This document shows, one piece after another, positions 51,277 to 60,718 of a stretch of 64,000 nucleotides of DNA (positions are counted from its first letter, which is position 1; each line of letters starts with the position of its first letter). The notes below the pieces were generated by a model, which saw only the letters and a program-made list of their open reading frames with translations, was not told where the DNA came from and did no database searches. This DNA is from Rhizobium indicum (GTDB lineage: Bacteria > Pseudomonadota > Alphaproteobacteria > Rhizobiales > Rhizobiaceae), in NCBI RefSeq assembly GCF_005862305.2, contig NZ_CP054022.1, forward strand, positions 806,001 to 870,000, in the 5' to 3' direction. A program made the translations under genes and the position numbers.

Positions 51277-53100
51277 TCAAGCTGCGGCATGGGAAAGCGT
51301 GTTTTCCACCAAAAAGCAAGCAGCCAGATCCTTGTTGCCGCGGGCGGTCAGGACCGGGCTTTGCTTGTGACAGCGGCCGAATGCGTTCGGGCAGCGGCTG
51401 GCGAAACTGCAACCGGGCGGCAGGTCGATCGGGCTTGGCGGCTCTCCTTCCAGCAGACACTCTTCCGGCTTGTAGCGGCGCTCCTCCAGCGTCGGCACGG
51501 CGCTGAGCAAGGCCTTGGTGTAGGGATGGCCTGGATCGAAGAACAGCCGGCCGTTGTCGGCGATCTCGACGACTTCGCCAAGATACATGACCGCAACGCG
51601 ATTGCAGACACGCCGTACCATCGCCAGATCGTGAGAAATGTAGACATAGGTCAGGCCGTGCTGGGCCTGCAACTGCTCGAACAGCTTCAGCAATTTGAAC
51701 TGCTCGGTCTGGTCAAGCGACGACAGCGTCTCGTCCATGATCAACACCTTCGGCTCCAGCACCATGGCGCGGGCGACGTTGACGCGCTGGCGCTGGCCGG
51801 CACTCAAACCCAGCGGAAGCTCATCGTAGAGCGTACCGGGCAGGCCGACCTCACGCATCACGGAGAGCACGCGGTCACGCAACTCCGCGCCCCTGACGAT
51901 GCCGTGCGTCTTCAGCGGCTCCTCGATGATGGCGCCGATGGCGGTGCGTGGCGGCAGCGAATTGAAGGGATCCTGCAGCACCAGCTGAAAATCGCGCCGG
52001 AATTTCAAAAGCCCCTTGCCGGAAAGCCTGGTGATATCCTGTCCGTCGCAGAGGACCTGGCCGCTATCGGGCCGTTCCAGCCGGCTGAGCAAGCGCATGA
52101 GAGTGGACTTGCCGCAGCCGGATTCGCCGACGATGCCGAAGTTCTCGCCCGGAAAGACGTCGAAGGTGACGTTGCGCACGGCACGCACGGTGCTGTAGCT
52201 GGCAAAGGTGCCGCGCTTGCGCACCCGGTAGGAACGCGTGGCATCGCGAATGCTGATGATCGGCTCGCGGGTCTCAGCCGGCAGGTCGATGGTAACAGCT
52301 TCGCTCGTCCAAATCTTCGGGATCTGGCTGATCAGCTCGCGGGTATAGGGATGCTCCGGCGTGTTGACGAGTGCCTTCGTTGCCTGCCGCTCCACGACCT
52401 TACCTTCGGCCAGCACCAGGATCTGATCGGCAGCGTCGCTCACCAGCGGCAGCGACGAGGATATGAAGACGATCGCCGTGTCGAAACGCGTGGTCAACTC
52501 CCGCATCAGGCGCAGCACCTGGGCGGCGACCGTAACATCAAGCGGCTGGGTCACATTGTCGGCGACGAGGAAAGCCGGATTGCTTACCAGCGCATCGACG
52601 ATCAGGGCGCGCTGCATCATGCCGCCGCTGAATTGCGATGGATATTCGTGATAACGCATCTGCGGCGAAGGGATGCGCACCGCGCCAAGCAGATCGATGA
52701 CCCGCTTCCTGGCTTCCTCATGCGCAATCTCCGGTGCGACCGCGCGCAGTTTCTCGACGATCTGCTGGCCGACCGGCAGGGTCGGATCGAGAGCCCCCGC
52801 CGGATTAGCGCCGACATAGGCGATCTCACGGCGCAGCGTGCGCAGCTTCTGTGCCGGCAGATCGAGGATGTTCTGGGATTTGTAGACCACCGATCCGGAG
52901 GTGACTTTCAGCGGCGGATCGATCCAGTTGACGAGTGCACGCGAGAGCACGGTCTTGCCGGCACCACTCGCGCCGATGATTCCGAGAATTTCGCGCGGGG
53001 CCAGATCGAAGTCGATATCGGAAATGATCGGACGCATGCTAGCGCCCGTTTCCAGGCCAACGCTCAGATCGCGAACCTGCAGAAGCGGTGTGCCAGTCAC
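51277..53100 (-). CDS. Fused double ABC ATPase, peptide/opine type (DppD-DppF)
   Basis: 607 residues from a GTG start overlapping the permease stop, with GAGG seven bases before it. Two ATPase domains in one chain: first GASGAGKTVLSRALVNWI and SQFSGGMMQRALIVDALVSN; second GESGCGKSTLMRLLSRLE and LSAGQRQRVNVARAMV with LIMDETLSSLDQTEQF. The C-terminal zinc/oligopeptide extension SFASRCPNAFGRCHKQSP is present. In the first domain the usual Walker B Asp-Glu is replaced by FLVADNVTQPLDV, so that half may not hydrolyse ATP. Supplies energy to the two permeases upstream. Confidence 0.88.
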   Translation of the reverse strand: MTGTPLLQVRDLSVGLETGASMRPIISDIDFDLAPREILGIIGASGAGKTVLSRALVNWIDPPLKVTSGSVVYKSQNILDLPAQKLRTLRREIAYVGANPAGALDPTLPVGQQIVEKLRAVAPEIAHEEARKRVIDLLGAVRIPSPQMRYHEYPSQFSGGMMQRALIVDALVSNPAFLVADNVTQPLDVTVAAQVLRLMRELTTRFDTAIVFISSSLPLVSDAADQILVLAEGKVVERQATKALVNTPEHPYTRELISQIPKIWTSEAVTIDLPAETREPIISIRDATRSYRVRKRGTFASYSTVRAVRNVTFDVFPGENFGIVGESGCGKSTLMRLLSRLERPDSGQVLCDGQDITRLSGKGLLKFRRDFQLVLQDPFNSLPPRTAIGAIIEEPLKTHGIVRGAELRDRVLSVMREVGLPGTLYDELPLGLSAGQRQRVNVARAMVLEPKVLIMDETLSSLDQTEQFKLLKLFEQLQAQHGLTYVYISHDLAMVRRVCNRVAVMYLGEVVEIADNGRLFFDPGHPYTKALLSAVPTLEERRYKPEECLLEGEPPSPIDLPPGCSFASRCPNAFGRCHKQSPVLTARGNKDLAACFLVENTLSHAAA

Positions 53101-54023
53101 GATTTGCCTCCATAGATACGATTGCGAGCCCGTTCGAGCGATGCGCCCATCAGGTTGATGCTGGTCAGGCACAGACACAGGAACACGCCCGGCATGGTGG
53201 CGATCCACCAGGCATTGAGCAGATACTTGCGGCCGTCGGCGATGATGTTGCCGAAGGTCGGCGTCGGCGGCTGAACGCCCAACCCGATGAAGCCGAGGAT
53301 GGATTCGAAGATCATCATCCGGGCGACATCGAGCACCGACACGAAGATGATCGGCGGCAGTACCAAGGGCGCCAGCAGGCGCACCATGATGCGGAAATCG
53401 GACGCACCATAGATTTCGGCGGCGCGCACATATTCCCGCTTGCGCTCGGTCATCACGACGCTACGGGTGACGCGGGCATAGACCGGCCAGCTCGACAGGC
53501 CGAGGACGAGGATGATCGCCGGGATCGTCGGACGCGAGACGCCAAGCACGGTGATCGCCAGGATGATCATCGGGATCGACAGCTGGGCATCGGTCAGGCG
53601 CATGATCGCCATGTCGACGCGGCCGCCATAGTAGCCGGCGATCGTGCCGAGCGAACAGCCGATAATCAGCATGACGAGAACGGTGGAAAGCCCTATCAGC
53701 AACGAGTAACGCAGGCCGACAAGGCTGCGCACCAGCATGTCGCGGCCGATCTGGTCAGTGCCGAGCGGCGCCGTCCAGCTCCATTTGTCGCCCATGAACG
53801 GCGGCGCATGCAGGCGCGTGGCGACACTCATCTTCGTGGGGTCGATGCCGCTCAGTTGCGGATAAAGCAGGGCCGCCAGAACTAAAACGATGAAAATCGC
53901 AGCGCCGACACGGAATTCGTTGGAGGCAAGGGCAATCCGCCAGATACGCCGCGCCACCGAAGCACCGCGTTGTGTTGCCGGAACCGGGTTCGCCGGCATG
54001 TCTGTCTCTGTCACGCTCATCAA
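53097..54023 (-). CDS. ABC permease, DppC type
   Basis: 308 residues with about six membrane helices, the N-terminal OppC_N-like segment (FRVGAAIFIVLVLAALLYPQ), GTDQIGRDMLVRSLVG and the EAA loop YVRAAEIYGASDFRIMVRLL. It pairs with the DppB-type permease, whose stop overlaps its start. The ATG at 54023 follows a weak site, consistent with coupling to the upstream gene. Confidence 0.9.
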   Translation of the reverse strand: MMSVTETDMPANPVPATQRGASVARRIWRIALASNEFRVGAAIFIVLVLAALLYPQLSGIDPTKMSVATRLHAPPFMGDKWSWTAPLGTDQIGRDMLVRSLVGLRYSLLIGLSTVLVMLIIGCSLGTIAGYYGGRVDMAIMRLTDAQLSIPMIILAITVLGVSRPTIPAIILVLGLSSWPVYARVTRSVVMTERKREYVRAAEIYGASDFRIMVRLLAPLVLPPIIFVSVLDVARMMIFESILGFIGLGVQPPTPTFGNIIADGRKYLLNAWWIATMPGVFLCLCLTSINLMGASLERARNRIYGGKS

Positions 54024-54999
54024 TATTCCAACCTTGGATCGATCATGGTGGCAATCAGGTCGACTGCGATGTTGATGAAGACGAAGATCGCGCTGGTGAC
54101 GATGGCGATCCCCTGGATCAGCGGGAAATCTCGCTGCAGCACGGCGGTGATGGTCAAAAGTCCAAGGCCCGGATAGTCGAAGATGAATTCGACGACGAGG
54201 ACGCCGCCCAGCAGGCCGCTGATCTGGATGCCGATCAGGTTGAGCAGCGGAACGGAGGCATTCCGCAGCGCATGGGCGACGATGATGCGGCTTCGGCTAA
54301 GGCCGCGGACATTGCCGACTGCAATGAAGGGCTCCATCATCACGGTAGCCACCGATCCGGTCAGCGTCGGATCAGCACCGGCGCCAGTTCGACGGCAAGA
54401 ACGATCGCCGGCAGGATGGTATAGGCAAAGCCGGAGTAGCCGATCGCCGGCAGCCAACCGAGCTTGACCGACAGAAGCATGGCAAGGACGATGCCGAGCC
54501 AGAAGTTCGGCAGCGATATGAAAATCGAGGAAATGTAGAAGGCGACGCGATCCGGCCATCGTCCGGGCGCCAGTCCGCCGGGAATGCCGACGAGAGAGGA
54601 GAAGACCAGGGCGAAAAATATTGCCAGTCCGCCGAGTTGCAGCGTCATCGGCAGGGTGTCGCCGATCAGGGTTAGCACTTCGGCGCGCTCGCCGCGGGTG
54701 GAATCGCCGAAACTGGAACCGCCGGTGGAAGCACCGCTTGCAGGCCGCACGAAGGATTGCCCGAGATCCCCCCTGACGACGCCGCTCATGTAGCGGCCGA
54801 ACTGCACGAGGATGGGATCACGCAGGCCCATGTCCTTGGCGATCTGCTCGATCAGCGCTTCCGGCGCCATGCCGCCGGCCATCAGCCGGACCGGATCGCC
54901 GGGAACCACACGCAGCAGCGTGAAGATAAGCAGCGTCACCAGAAAGACGATCAGTGCACCTTGCGCCAGCCGTCGAACCAGAAAACTGAGAATGAACAT
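54020..54999 (-). pseudogene. ABC permease, DppB type, with one frameshift
   Basis: From ATG 54999 the frame reads normal DppB sequence: FILSFLVRRLAQGALIVFLV, VVPGDPVRLMAGGMAPEALI, SLPNFWLGIVLAMLLSVKLG and AIVLAVELAPVLIR, then meets a stop near 54361. In another frame it continues as TGSVATVMMEPFIAVGNVRG, LSRSRIIVAHALRNASVPLL (EAA region) and VEFIFDYPGLGLL to the natural end at 54020. One base is missing near 54368. Every neighbouring gene is intact, so a sequencing error or a very recent mutation is likely. Confidence 0.8.
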
Positions 55000-55129
55000 G
55001 TCATATCCTGGCAGCAATCGGAGCGATCCGCCCTGAGCGGCGACGGTCTCGGTCGTTTGTTGACATCATGAGCGAAACGAAAATCTCCGCGGCGCCGGCC
55101 TCCGGTGCCGCGGAAAACGCAAGCCAGCG

Positions 55130-56713
55130 TCAGCCGAACGCAGCCTTCGAGGCGTCCATGGACCCGTCAGGATAGATGAAGAGACCGGCCAGCGACTTGT
55201 CCATCGCGTGGATCATCACCGAAGTGAACAGTGACAGGGCCGGCACCTTTTCGGCAAGCATGGGCATGGTTTCGGTCTGCAGGATTTTCTTGCGCTCATC
55301 GAGCGACGGGGCGCTGCGCTCCTTGTCGAGTGTCGCGTCGAGTTCCTTGTCGACGATGCCGGTGATGCGCTTCGAGGTCGAATGGAAATGCGTGCGCAGC
55401 ACGAGGTCGGGTTCGGGCGAACCGGTGGACCAGCCGCAATCGACCATATGGCCGGGGCCGCCGCCCGGACGATCGTAGAGGCGTTCGTTCCAGGCGGCGA
55501 TTTCCAGAACGGAGAGCGACACCTGAAAACCTTGTTCCTGCAGCATGGCGGTGATGACCTCGCCGTACTCCTTGGTCTTCGGGTAGAAGCCGACGGAGGT
55601 GATGTATTCCAGCGGCGGCAGACCCTCGCCCTTGGGGAAGCCGGCCTCGGCCAGCAGCGCCTGGCATTTTTCCGGGCTGTATTCCGGATAGTTCGGCAGG
55701 TCGACATAGCCGAACTTCACCGGCGACACGTAATTGGACGAAGCATGGCCGGCCGAGCCCAGAATTTCGACGATCATCGAACGGTCGATCGCGTGGCAGG
55801 CCGCCTTGCGGATGAGCGGGTTGTCGAACGGCGCCTTCGAGCAGCGGAACCAGAGATATTTGTTCTCGACCGAGACGACGCTGCTGATGGCGATCTTGTC
55901 GTTGCCCTCGAGCGAGGTCACCTGTTCCGGTTCCAGACGCTCGACGATCGAGGCCTGGCCGTTGAGCAGGGACAACATGCGTGTCGTGCTGTCGCCGACG
56001 AAATTGAAGCTGATGCCCGGAATCTTCGGCGTACCGAGGAAATAATCAGGATAGGCTTCGAGGATCGTGGCATTGCCTTCCTGCTTGACGAACTTGAACG
56101 GGCCGGTGCCGTTCAGGCGCTGCGTCAGCGGGCCGGTCGGGCCGCCGGCGACATCGGTCGCCGACATGATCGGCAGGTATGAGGCGAGGAAGATGAACAG
56201 ATGGGCCGGATATCCGCCCTTGGAGGTATCGACGATGACCGTGTAGTCGTCAGGGGTGGTGATAACAAGCGTCTCGGTCGGGCCGGGATAGAATTGGGCC
56301 GGGCGGTCCGGCCTGGAGCCGTATTCGAAGGTCGCCTTGACGTCTTCGGCCTTGAAGGGTTTGCCGTCGTGGAATTTGACGCCTTCGCGCAGCTTGATCT
56401 CGAGCTTGTTCGGATCGAGAAGCTTGATGCTGGTGGCCAGTTCATAGACCACTTCATCGGGCTTTTCGACAGTCATCGGCGTCCGCGTCAAGAAACCCAT
56501 GACGAAGCCTTCGATATTCTTCTGCGACAGCGTCGTGTGACCGGTCGGGTCCCAGTTGCCCGTAATGTTTTCCGCCGACAGGAACACCACTGCCTTACCC
56601 GATTGGGCAAAGGCCGAGGAGAACAGAAAATCCGGGTTGATCTGCAGGAGACCGGCACCCGTGCCAGCCGCACCAAGCCCGGCGAGGAAATTGCGTCTGC
56701 TGATGTCATTCAT
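55130..56713 (-). CDS. Family 5 (peptide/opine) ABC solute-binding protein
   Basis: 527 residues. MNDISRRNFLAGLGAAGTGA is a Tat signal peptide (SRRNFLAG), cleaved after FAQ. The mature protein has SBP family 5 features: LREGVKFHDGKPFKAEDVKA, NPLIRKAACHAIDRSMIVEI, and the internal lid domain. It is the first gene of the leftward peptide-type transporter operon and presumably its periplasmic receptor. Ligands of the family include dipeptides, opines, nickel and glutathione; none can be chosen here. Confidence 0.9.
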   Translation of the reverse strand: MNDISRRNFLAGLGAAGTGAGLLQINPDFLFSSAFAQSGKAVVFLSAENITGNWDPTGHTTLSQKNIEGFVMGFLTRTPMTVEKPDEVVYELATSIKLLDPNKLEIKLREGVKFHDGKPFKAEDVKATFEYGSRPDRPAQFYPGPTETLVITTPDDYTVIVDTSKGGYPAHLFIFLASYLPIMSATDVAGGPTGPLTQRLNGTGPFKFVKQEGNATILEAYPDYFLGTPKIPGISFNFVGDSTTRMLSLLNGQASIVERLEPEQVTSLEGNDKIAISSVVSVENKYLWFRCSKAPFDNPLIRKAACHAIDRSMIVEILGSAGHASSNYVSPVKFGYVDLPNYPEYSPEKCQALLAEAGFPKGEGLPPLEYITSVGFYPKTKEYGEVITAMLQEQGFQVSLSVLEIAAWNERLYDRPGGGPGHMVDCGWSTGSPEPDLVLRTHFHSTSKRITGIVDKELDATLDKERSAPSLDERKKILQTETMPMLAEKVPALSLFTSVMIHAMDKSLAGLFIYPDGSMDASKAAFG

Positions 56714-57089
56714 AAGCTGCTTCCCTTTTTGTGGTTTTATGTGGCTTTCTTATTATTCCACGATATCGGGCATTTTTTCCTTTTTCAATGGGCTCTCGTA
56801 AATTAGAAAACCGCAATGCCATACTCTCGCCGCAAGCCGACTCCGACGACTTGTATTCTGTTGATTATAAGTGCATTTTCGGAAAATTCGATCGCAGCGG
56901 CGCTAGCGAAAATCTCAAGAATGGTGAATTTTTCAGCATTTATCTATTGCTCAGGCAGAATAAGCGGATCAGATATTTCTATAAATATCACAAAATCACA
57001 TTTTGGCGCCTAAAAAATACGCAGGGAAAGGCAACGCGCAAATCTCGCCATCTCCACCGACAACAGTTGCTCCTTTTGCGGCCATTCCC
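56714..57089. other. AT-rich control region upstream of peptide-type operon
   Basis: About 375 bases, strikingly richer in A and T than the genes, between the binding-protein gene and the LysR remnant. It should contain the operon's promoter and DeoR site. I could not identify a definite operator. Confidence 0.4.
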
Positions 57090-57600
57090 ACATAGGCGTG
57101 TTCGATTTCGACCGTGCGACATAGACATGGCGATTCATATCGGCCAGCCCGATTGGCCCGGTGCGGAAAGCATATTTCTTATGAACGAGATGGTAGCACC
57201 GATCGCGTCCCCGTCTTTTCTCAGGTCACATCCAATCGTGAGGGCCGAAGATCTGCTTCGCCTGTCGCTGCTGCGGATGGCGTCCCAGGCCTCGAGCCAT
57301 TTCTTGAAATCCTCCAAGTCACCGGCACCCCATCGCAGGCCATGCGGTTCGAACAGTTTAGCAACATGGCCCAAGCCTGCATTGCCGGACTGGGGCTCGC
57401 GTTGCGCCGCTTTTCCTCATCGACTCCGAGCTCGCAAATGGCCAGCTCGTTCAAGCCTTCCACATCAGGTCAAAAGCACCAGCGCCTATCATGCGGTCGC
57501 GCCACTGAGCAGGAAGGACTTCCGCCCTGTCGGGCGTTCCGCGCATGGCTGCTGGACGAGGTCGCCGCGTTGCCAGGAAGGCGAATCGGCAGATAGCGGC
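57090..57600 (+). pseudogene. LysR regulator (GcvA-like) effector-domain remnant
   Basis: Combining frames gives FDFDRATIDMAIHIGQPDWP, GAESIFLMNEMVAPIASPSF, LRSHPIVRAEDLL, then VTGTPSQAMRFEQFSNMAQA, CIAGLGLAL and AFRAWLLDEVAAL: the ligand-binding domain of a GcvA/AmpR-like LysR protein. Three frames are needed and the DNA-binding domain is lost. The sequence is dead but still recognisable, so the loss is fairly recent. Confidence 0.7.
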
Positions 57601-57931
57601 GGTTGATGAAGCCACAGCTGAGACACCTTCGACAAATCGGCGACATAATCGTTGATCGATGCCTCGGATGGGTCCGCAATGGGCGCCGATAGCGGGAGAG
57701 CATTTAAAAGCTCTTGAAAAGATTTGAACCCGAAACCCAGTCCTCTACCTTCGGCATCATTGAAAATTCCGGCTCTTGATCTTCAGCGAAGGATTGGGAT
57801 TGTTGCCTGTACACCTGAACCTGCCCGTGCGCCTGAGGGATGTCGGAATTCCAAAGAACGGACTGCCTCTGCTGGCGGACAATATAGGACGCTATGTTGA
57901 AACCCCTTTTGATGGTCCGGATAGAGGCATG
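57601..57931. other. Gene-poor region with protein-like tail
   Basis: About 330 bases between two LysR-related sequences. On the minus strand a frame reads FGFKSFQELLNALPLSAPIA, DPSEASINDYVADLSKVSQL and WLHQPPL to a stop inside the remnant at left; it looks protein-like but has no start and no known family. Confidence 0.3.
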
Positions 57932-58852
57932 TTACGATGCTGACGTATCGCGTGTCGAAGAAGCCTTAGCAAACAACGATCTTTCCCTTCGAACTGCCGC
58001 GGTGAGTAAGTCGACAGTCTTGCGAATTCGGGCATGACGCCGAAGGTCCTCATGAACCGACAGCCAGTAGCTGCGGCGCAAGAGGAACGACGGCTGCAGG
58101 ACCGGGACAAGCAGGTGTTTTCCTGCAGCAAGATAGGCCGGCAGAACGCCCATTGCCATGCCGCTTTCAATCATGGCGCATTGGGCAATGATGCTCGTAC
58201 TCGTGAACCGCATCGCCGGCTTCAGATCCGCAATGTCGAGATAGGCAAGCTCCCTCGTGTGGAGAAGCCCCGCGATGTAGCCGCAGAGCGTGTGGCCGGT
58301 CAAATCGTCCAGCGTCTGGGGAAAGCCGTTTCGCCCGAGATAGTCACGGGTGGCGTAAAAGCCCAACTCATAATCGGTCAGCTTGCGTGTCGCCAGGCTG
58401 CCTTCTTCCGGGCGATCGAGCGAAATAGCGATGTCGGCTTCCCGCGAAGAAAGCGAATAGGTCTGAGGTAAAGCAACAAGCTCGATGTCAAGGTTCGGAT
58501 AGTCTTGCATGATGGCTGCAATGCGTCCGCCGAGGTAACCTACTCCGAGCCCCTCCGGCGCACCGATCCGCACGCGGCCCGTCATGCCGGTTGTCGTCTC
58601 GGCACCGAGCCCGCCGATCTCCTGGAGGACGATCGATTCCAGCTTGACCGCCGAGCGTCTGAGATCTTCGCCGGCCGACGTGATGCGCAACCGCCGCCCG
58701 GCCCGTTCGAATAGCTGAACCCCGAGGCTCTCCTCGAGCTTGGCTAGACGGCGGCTGATAGTTGAGTGGTCAAGCGCCAGGGCCTTTGCCGCATCGATAA
58801 CCCGGCCAGTGCGAGCGATGTGCAGAAATACCCTGATATTGTCCCAATCCAT
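57932..58852 (-). CDS. LysR-family regulator divergent from GMC oxidoreductase
   Basis: 306 residues. Winged helix: [58 protein letters not shown]. The effector part ([40 protein letters not shown]) resembles the GcvA-like subset. It is divergent from the GMC oxidoreductase gene, with 108 bases between them, and probably controls it. Confidence 0.9.
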   Translation of the reverse strand: MDWDNIRVFLHIARTGRVIDAAKALALDHSTISRRLAKLEESLGVQLFERAGRRLRITSAGEDLRRSAVKLESIVLQEIGGLGAETTTGMTGRVRIGAPEGLGVGYLGGRIAAIMQDYPNLDIELVALPQTYSLSSREADIAISLDRPEEGSLATRKLTDYELGFYATRDYLGRNGFPQTLDDLTGHTLCGYIAGLLHTRELAYLDIADLKPAMRFTSTSIIAQCAMIESGMAMGVLPAYLAAGKHLLVPVLQPSFLLRRSYWLSVHEDLRRHARIRKTVDLLTAAVRRERSLFAKASSTRDTSAS

Positions 58853-58960
58853 CTTTCCAGAACTCCTTTTTGCACATCGTATGTGCTTCTCCGCGCCTTG
58901 TCTTCAGTGGCGTCGCCGATAAACCCGTTTTGGATATCGATCGTAAGGCGGAGAAAAGCG

Positions 58961-60571
58961 ATGGAGGGGGATTATGATTACATTGTCGTGGGGGCAGGGA
59001 CGGCAGGGTGTATCCTTGCGAACAGGCTGTCTGAAAGCCCAAGGAACCGCGTGCTGCTCCTTGAGGCCGGCAGCAAGGACAACTGGATCTGGTTTCATAT
59101 TCCCGTCGGTTATCTTTTCACCATCGGCAATCCCCGCTCCGACTGGATGTTCAAGACGGAGGCCGAAGCCGGCCTGAACGGCCGTTCGCTGTCCTACCCG
59201 CGCGGCAAAGTCATCGGCGGCTCCTCCGCGATCAACGCAATGATCGCCATGCGTGGTCAGGCGGCGGACTATGATGGATGGGCGAGCCTTGGTCTTGCGG
59301 GCTGGGGCTGGCAGGACGTTCTGCCCCATTTCCGGCAGATGGAAGATCACTTTATGGGGGAAAGCGCGCATCATGGCATAGGCGGCGGCTGGCGCGTCGA
59401 GGCCCCGCGTCTTTCCTGGCCGATCCTCGACGCCGTTCGGGAGGCTGCAGCGGAACTCGGAGTCGCCAAGATCGCGGATTTCAACACGGGTGACAATGAA
59501 GGATCCGGCTATTTTCACGTCAATCAGAAACGTGGTCGTCGGTGGTCTTCGGCAAGGGGTTTTCTGAAGCCGGTCTTAGCGCGGGCGAACCTGCGGCTTG
59601 AAACAGGCGTTCTGGTGGACAGGCTGGTCATCGAAGACGGTCGGGCAACGGGGGTGCGCTATATCCGCGACGGCGTCTTAAGAACGGCGACGGCAAGAGG
59701 CGAAGTCGTGCTGAGTGCCGGCGCCATCGGCTCCGTCCAGCTATTGCACCGGTCGGGCATCGGGCCGGCTGAATGGCTTGCTGCCGCGGGCATCGAACCG
59801 GCTCTCGCGCGGCCCGGCGTCGGGCGCAATCTCCAGGATCATCTGCAGCAACGCGCCGTCTACAGGATCAGCGGCGCCCGTACGCTTAATGAAACCTATC
59901 ACTCGCTTCTGCGCCGTGGCCTGATGGGGATCGACTACGCCCTGCGTCGCCGTGGACCGCTAACCATGGCGCCGTCCCAACTCGGTCTGTTCATGCGCTC
60001 TGATCGGTCGCACGATCGCGCCAACATCCAGTTTCACGTCCAGCCCCTGTCTTTGGACAGGTTCGGCGAACCGTTGCATCGTTTTCCCGCGATCACCGTC
60101 AGCGCCTGCAATCTGAGGCCAACGTCGCGCGGCGAGGTGCGGCTGCGCTCAGCCGATCCCCACGCACCGCCGCTCATCGCCCCGCGCTATCTGACGACAG
60201 CGGAAGACAGGCGGGTGGCAGCGGACGCTATCCGCGCGACGCGGCGGCTGATGGCACAGCCCGCGCTGAGACCGTACCAGCCGGAGGAAGTTCTGCCGGG
60301 CATTGCCGTCGGCGACGACGACGCATCGCTTGCGAAGGCCGCCGGCGATATCGGCACCACCATCTTCCATCCGGTCGGGACCGCGAAGATGGGTCGCGCG
60401 GACGATCCGCTGTCCGTCGTCGATGCACGCCTGCGCCTCCACGGGGTAGCGGGTCTTCGCGTGATCGATGCGTCGATCATGCCGACGATCACCTCTGGCA
60501 ATACCAATACGCCGACGGCGATGATCGCGATGAAAGGTGCTGCGATGGTCCTTGAGGATGCAAGCCGATAA
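58961..60571 (+). CDS. GMC-family FAD oxidoreductase (choline dehydrogenase-like)
   Basis: 536 residues starting [20 protein letters not shown], the FAD-binding GxGxxG motif, after GGAG. GMC signatures follow: [20 protein letters not shown] and the second [11 protein letters not shown] with [13 protein letters not shown]. Members oxidise alcohols (choline, glucose, polyethylene glycol, aryl or long-chain alcohols). It has no signal peptide, so the alcohol is oxidised in the cytoplasm or at the inner face of the membrane. A terminator lies at 60671-60710 before the AmiC-like gene. Confidence 0.92.
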   Translation: MEGDYDYIVVGAGTAGCILANRLSESPRNRVLLLEAGSKDNWIWFHIPVGYLFTIGNPRSDWMFKTEAEAGLNGRSLSYPRGKVIGGSSAINAMIAMRGQAADYDGWASLGLAGWGWQDVLPHFRQMEDHFMGESAHHGIGGGWRVEAPRLSWPILDAVREAAAELGVAKIADFNTGDNEGSGYFHVNQKRGRRWSSARGFLKPVLARANLRLETGVLVDRLVIEDGRATGVRYIRDGVLRTATARGEVVLSAGAIGSVQLLHRSGIGPAEWLAAAGIEPALARPGVGRNLQDHLQQRAVYRISGARTLNETYHSLLRRGLMGIDYALRRRGPLTMAPSQLGLFMRSDRSHDRANIQFHVQPLSLDRFGEPLHRFPAITVSACNLRPTSRGEVRLRSADPHAPPLIAPRYLTTAEDRRVAADAIRATRRLMAQPALRPYQPEEVLPGIAVGDDDASLAKAAGDIGTTIFHPVGTAKMGRADDPLSVVDARLRLHGVAGLRVIDASIMPTITSGNTNTPTAMIAMKGAAMVLEDASR

Positions 60572-60621
60572 CCATGCACGGCCTTTCGTTCCGCTATTGT
60601 CACCGGACACGGAAACTGACA

Positions 60622-60663
60622 TCATGGATCGGCTGGCTTCAATGAGCCGCTGATATTCCATGA
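60622..60663 (+). ncRNA. Structured leader element before amiC-like gene
   Basis: TCATGGA and TCCATGA (60622-60628 and 60657-60663) pair around an inner stem CGGCT/AGCCG (60630-60634 and 60645-60649). The pair could form the upper stem-loop of a leader RNA. Its loop does not obviously match the ANTAR-target A-x-x-G hexaloop, so recognition by AmiR is unproven. Confidence 0.45.
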
Positions 60664-60670
60664 GCAGGGT

Positions 60671-60710
60671 AGCTCTCGACCGGAAACGGGCGGGAGCTTT
60701 TTTATTTTTT
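60671..60710 (+). terminator. Intrinsic terminator eight bases before amiC-like gene
   Basis: AGCTC with GAGCT, an inner CCG-gaaa-CGG-like stem, and then TTTTTT-A-TTTTTT. It ends eight bases before the ATG at 60719, so any transcript for the AmiC-like gene must pass it unless a promoter overlaps the gene start. It fits an attenuator or the 3' end of the GMC gene. Confidence 0.75.
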
Positions 60711-60718
60711 GGTGGGCG

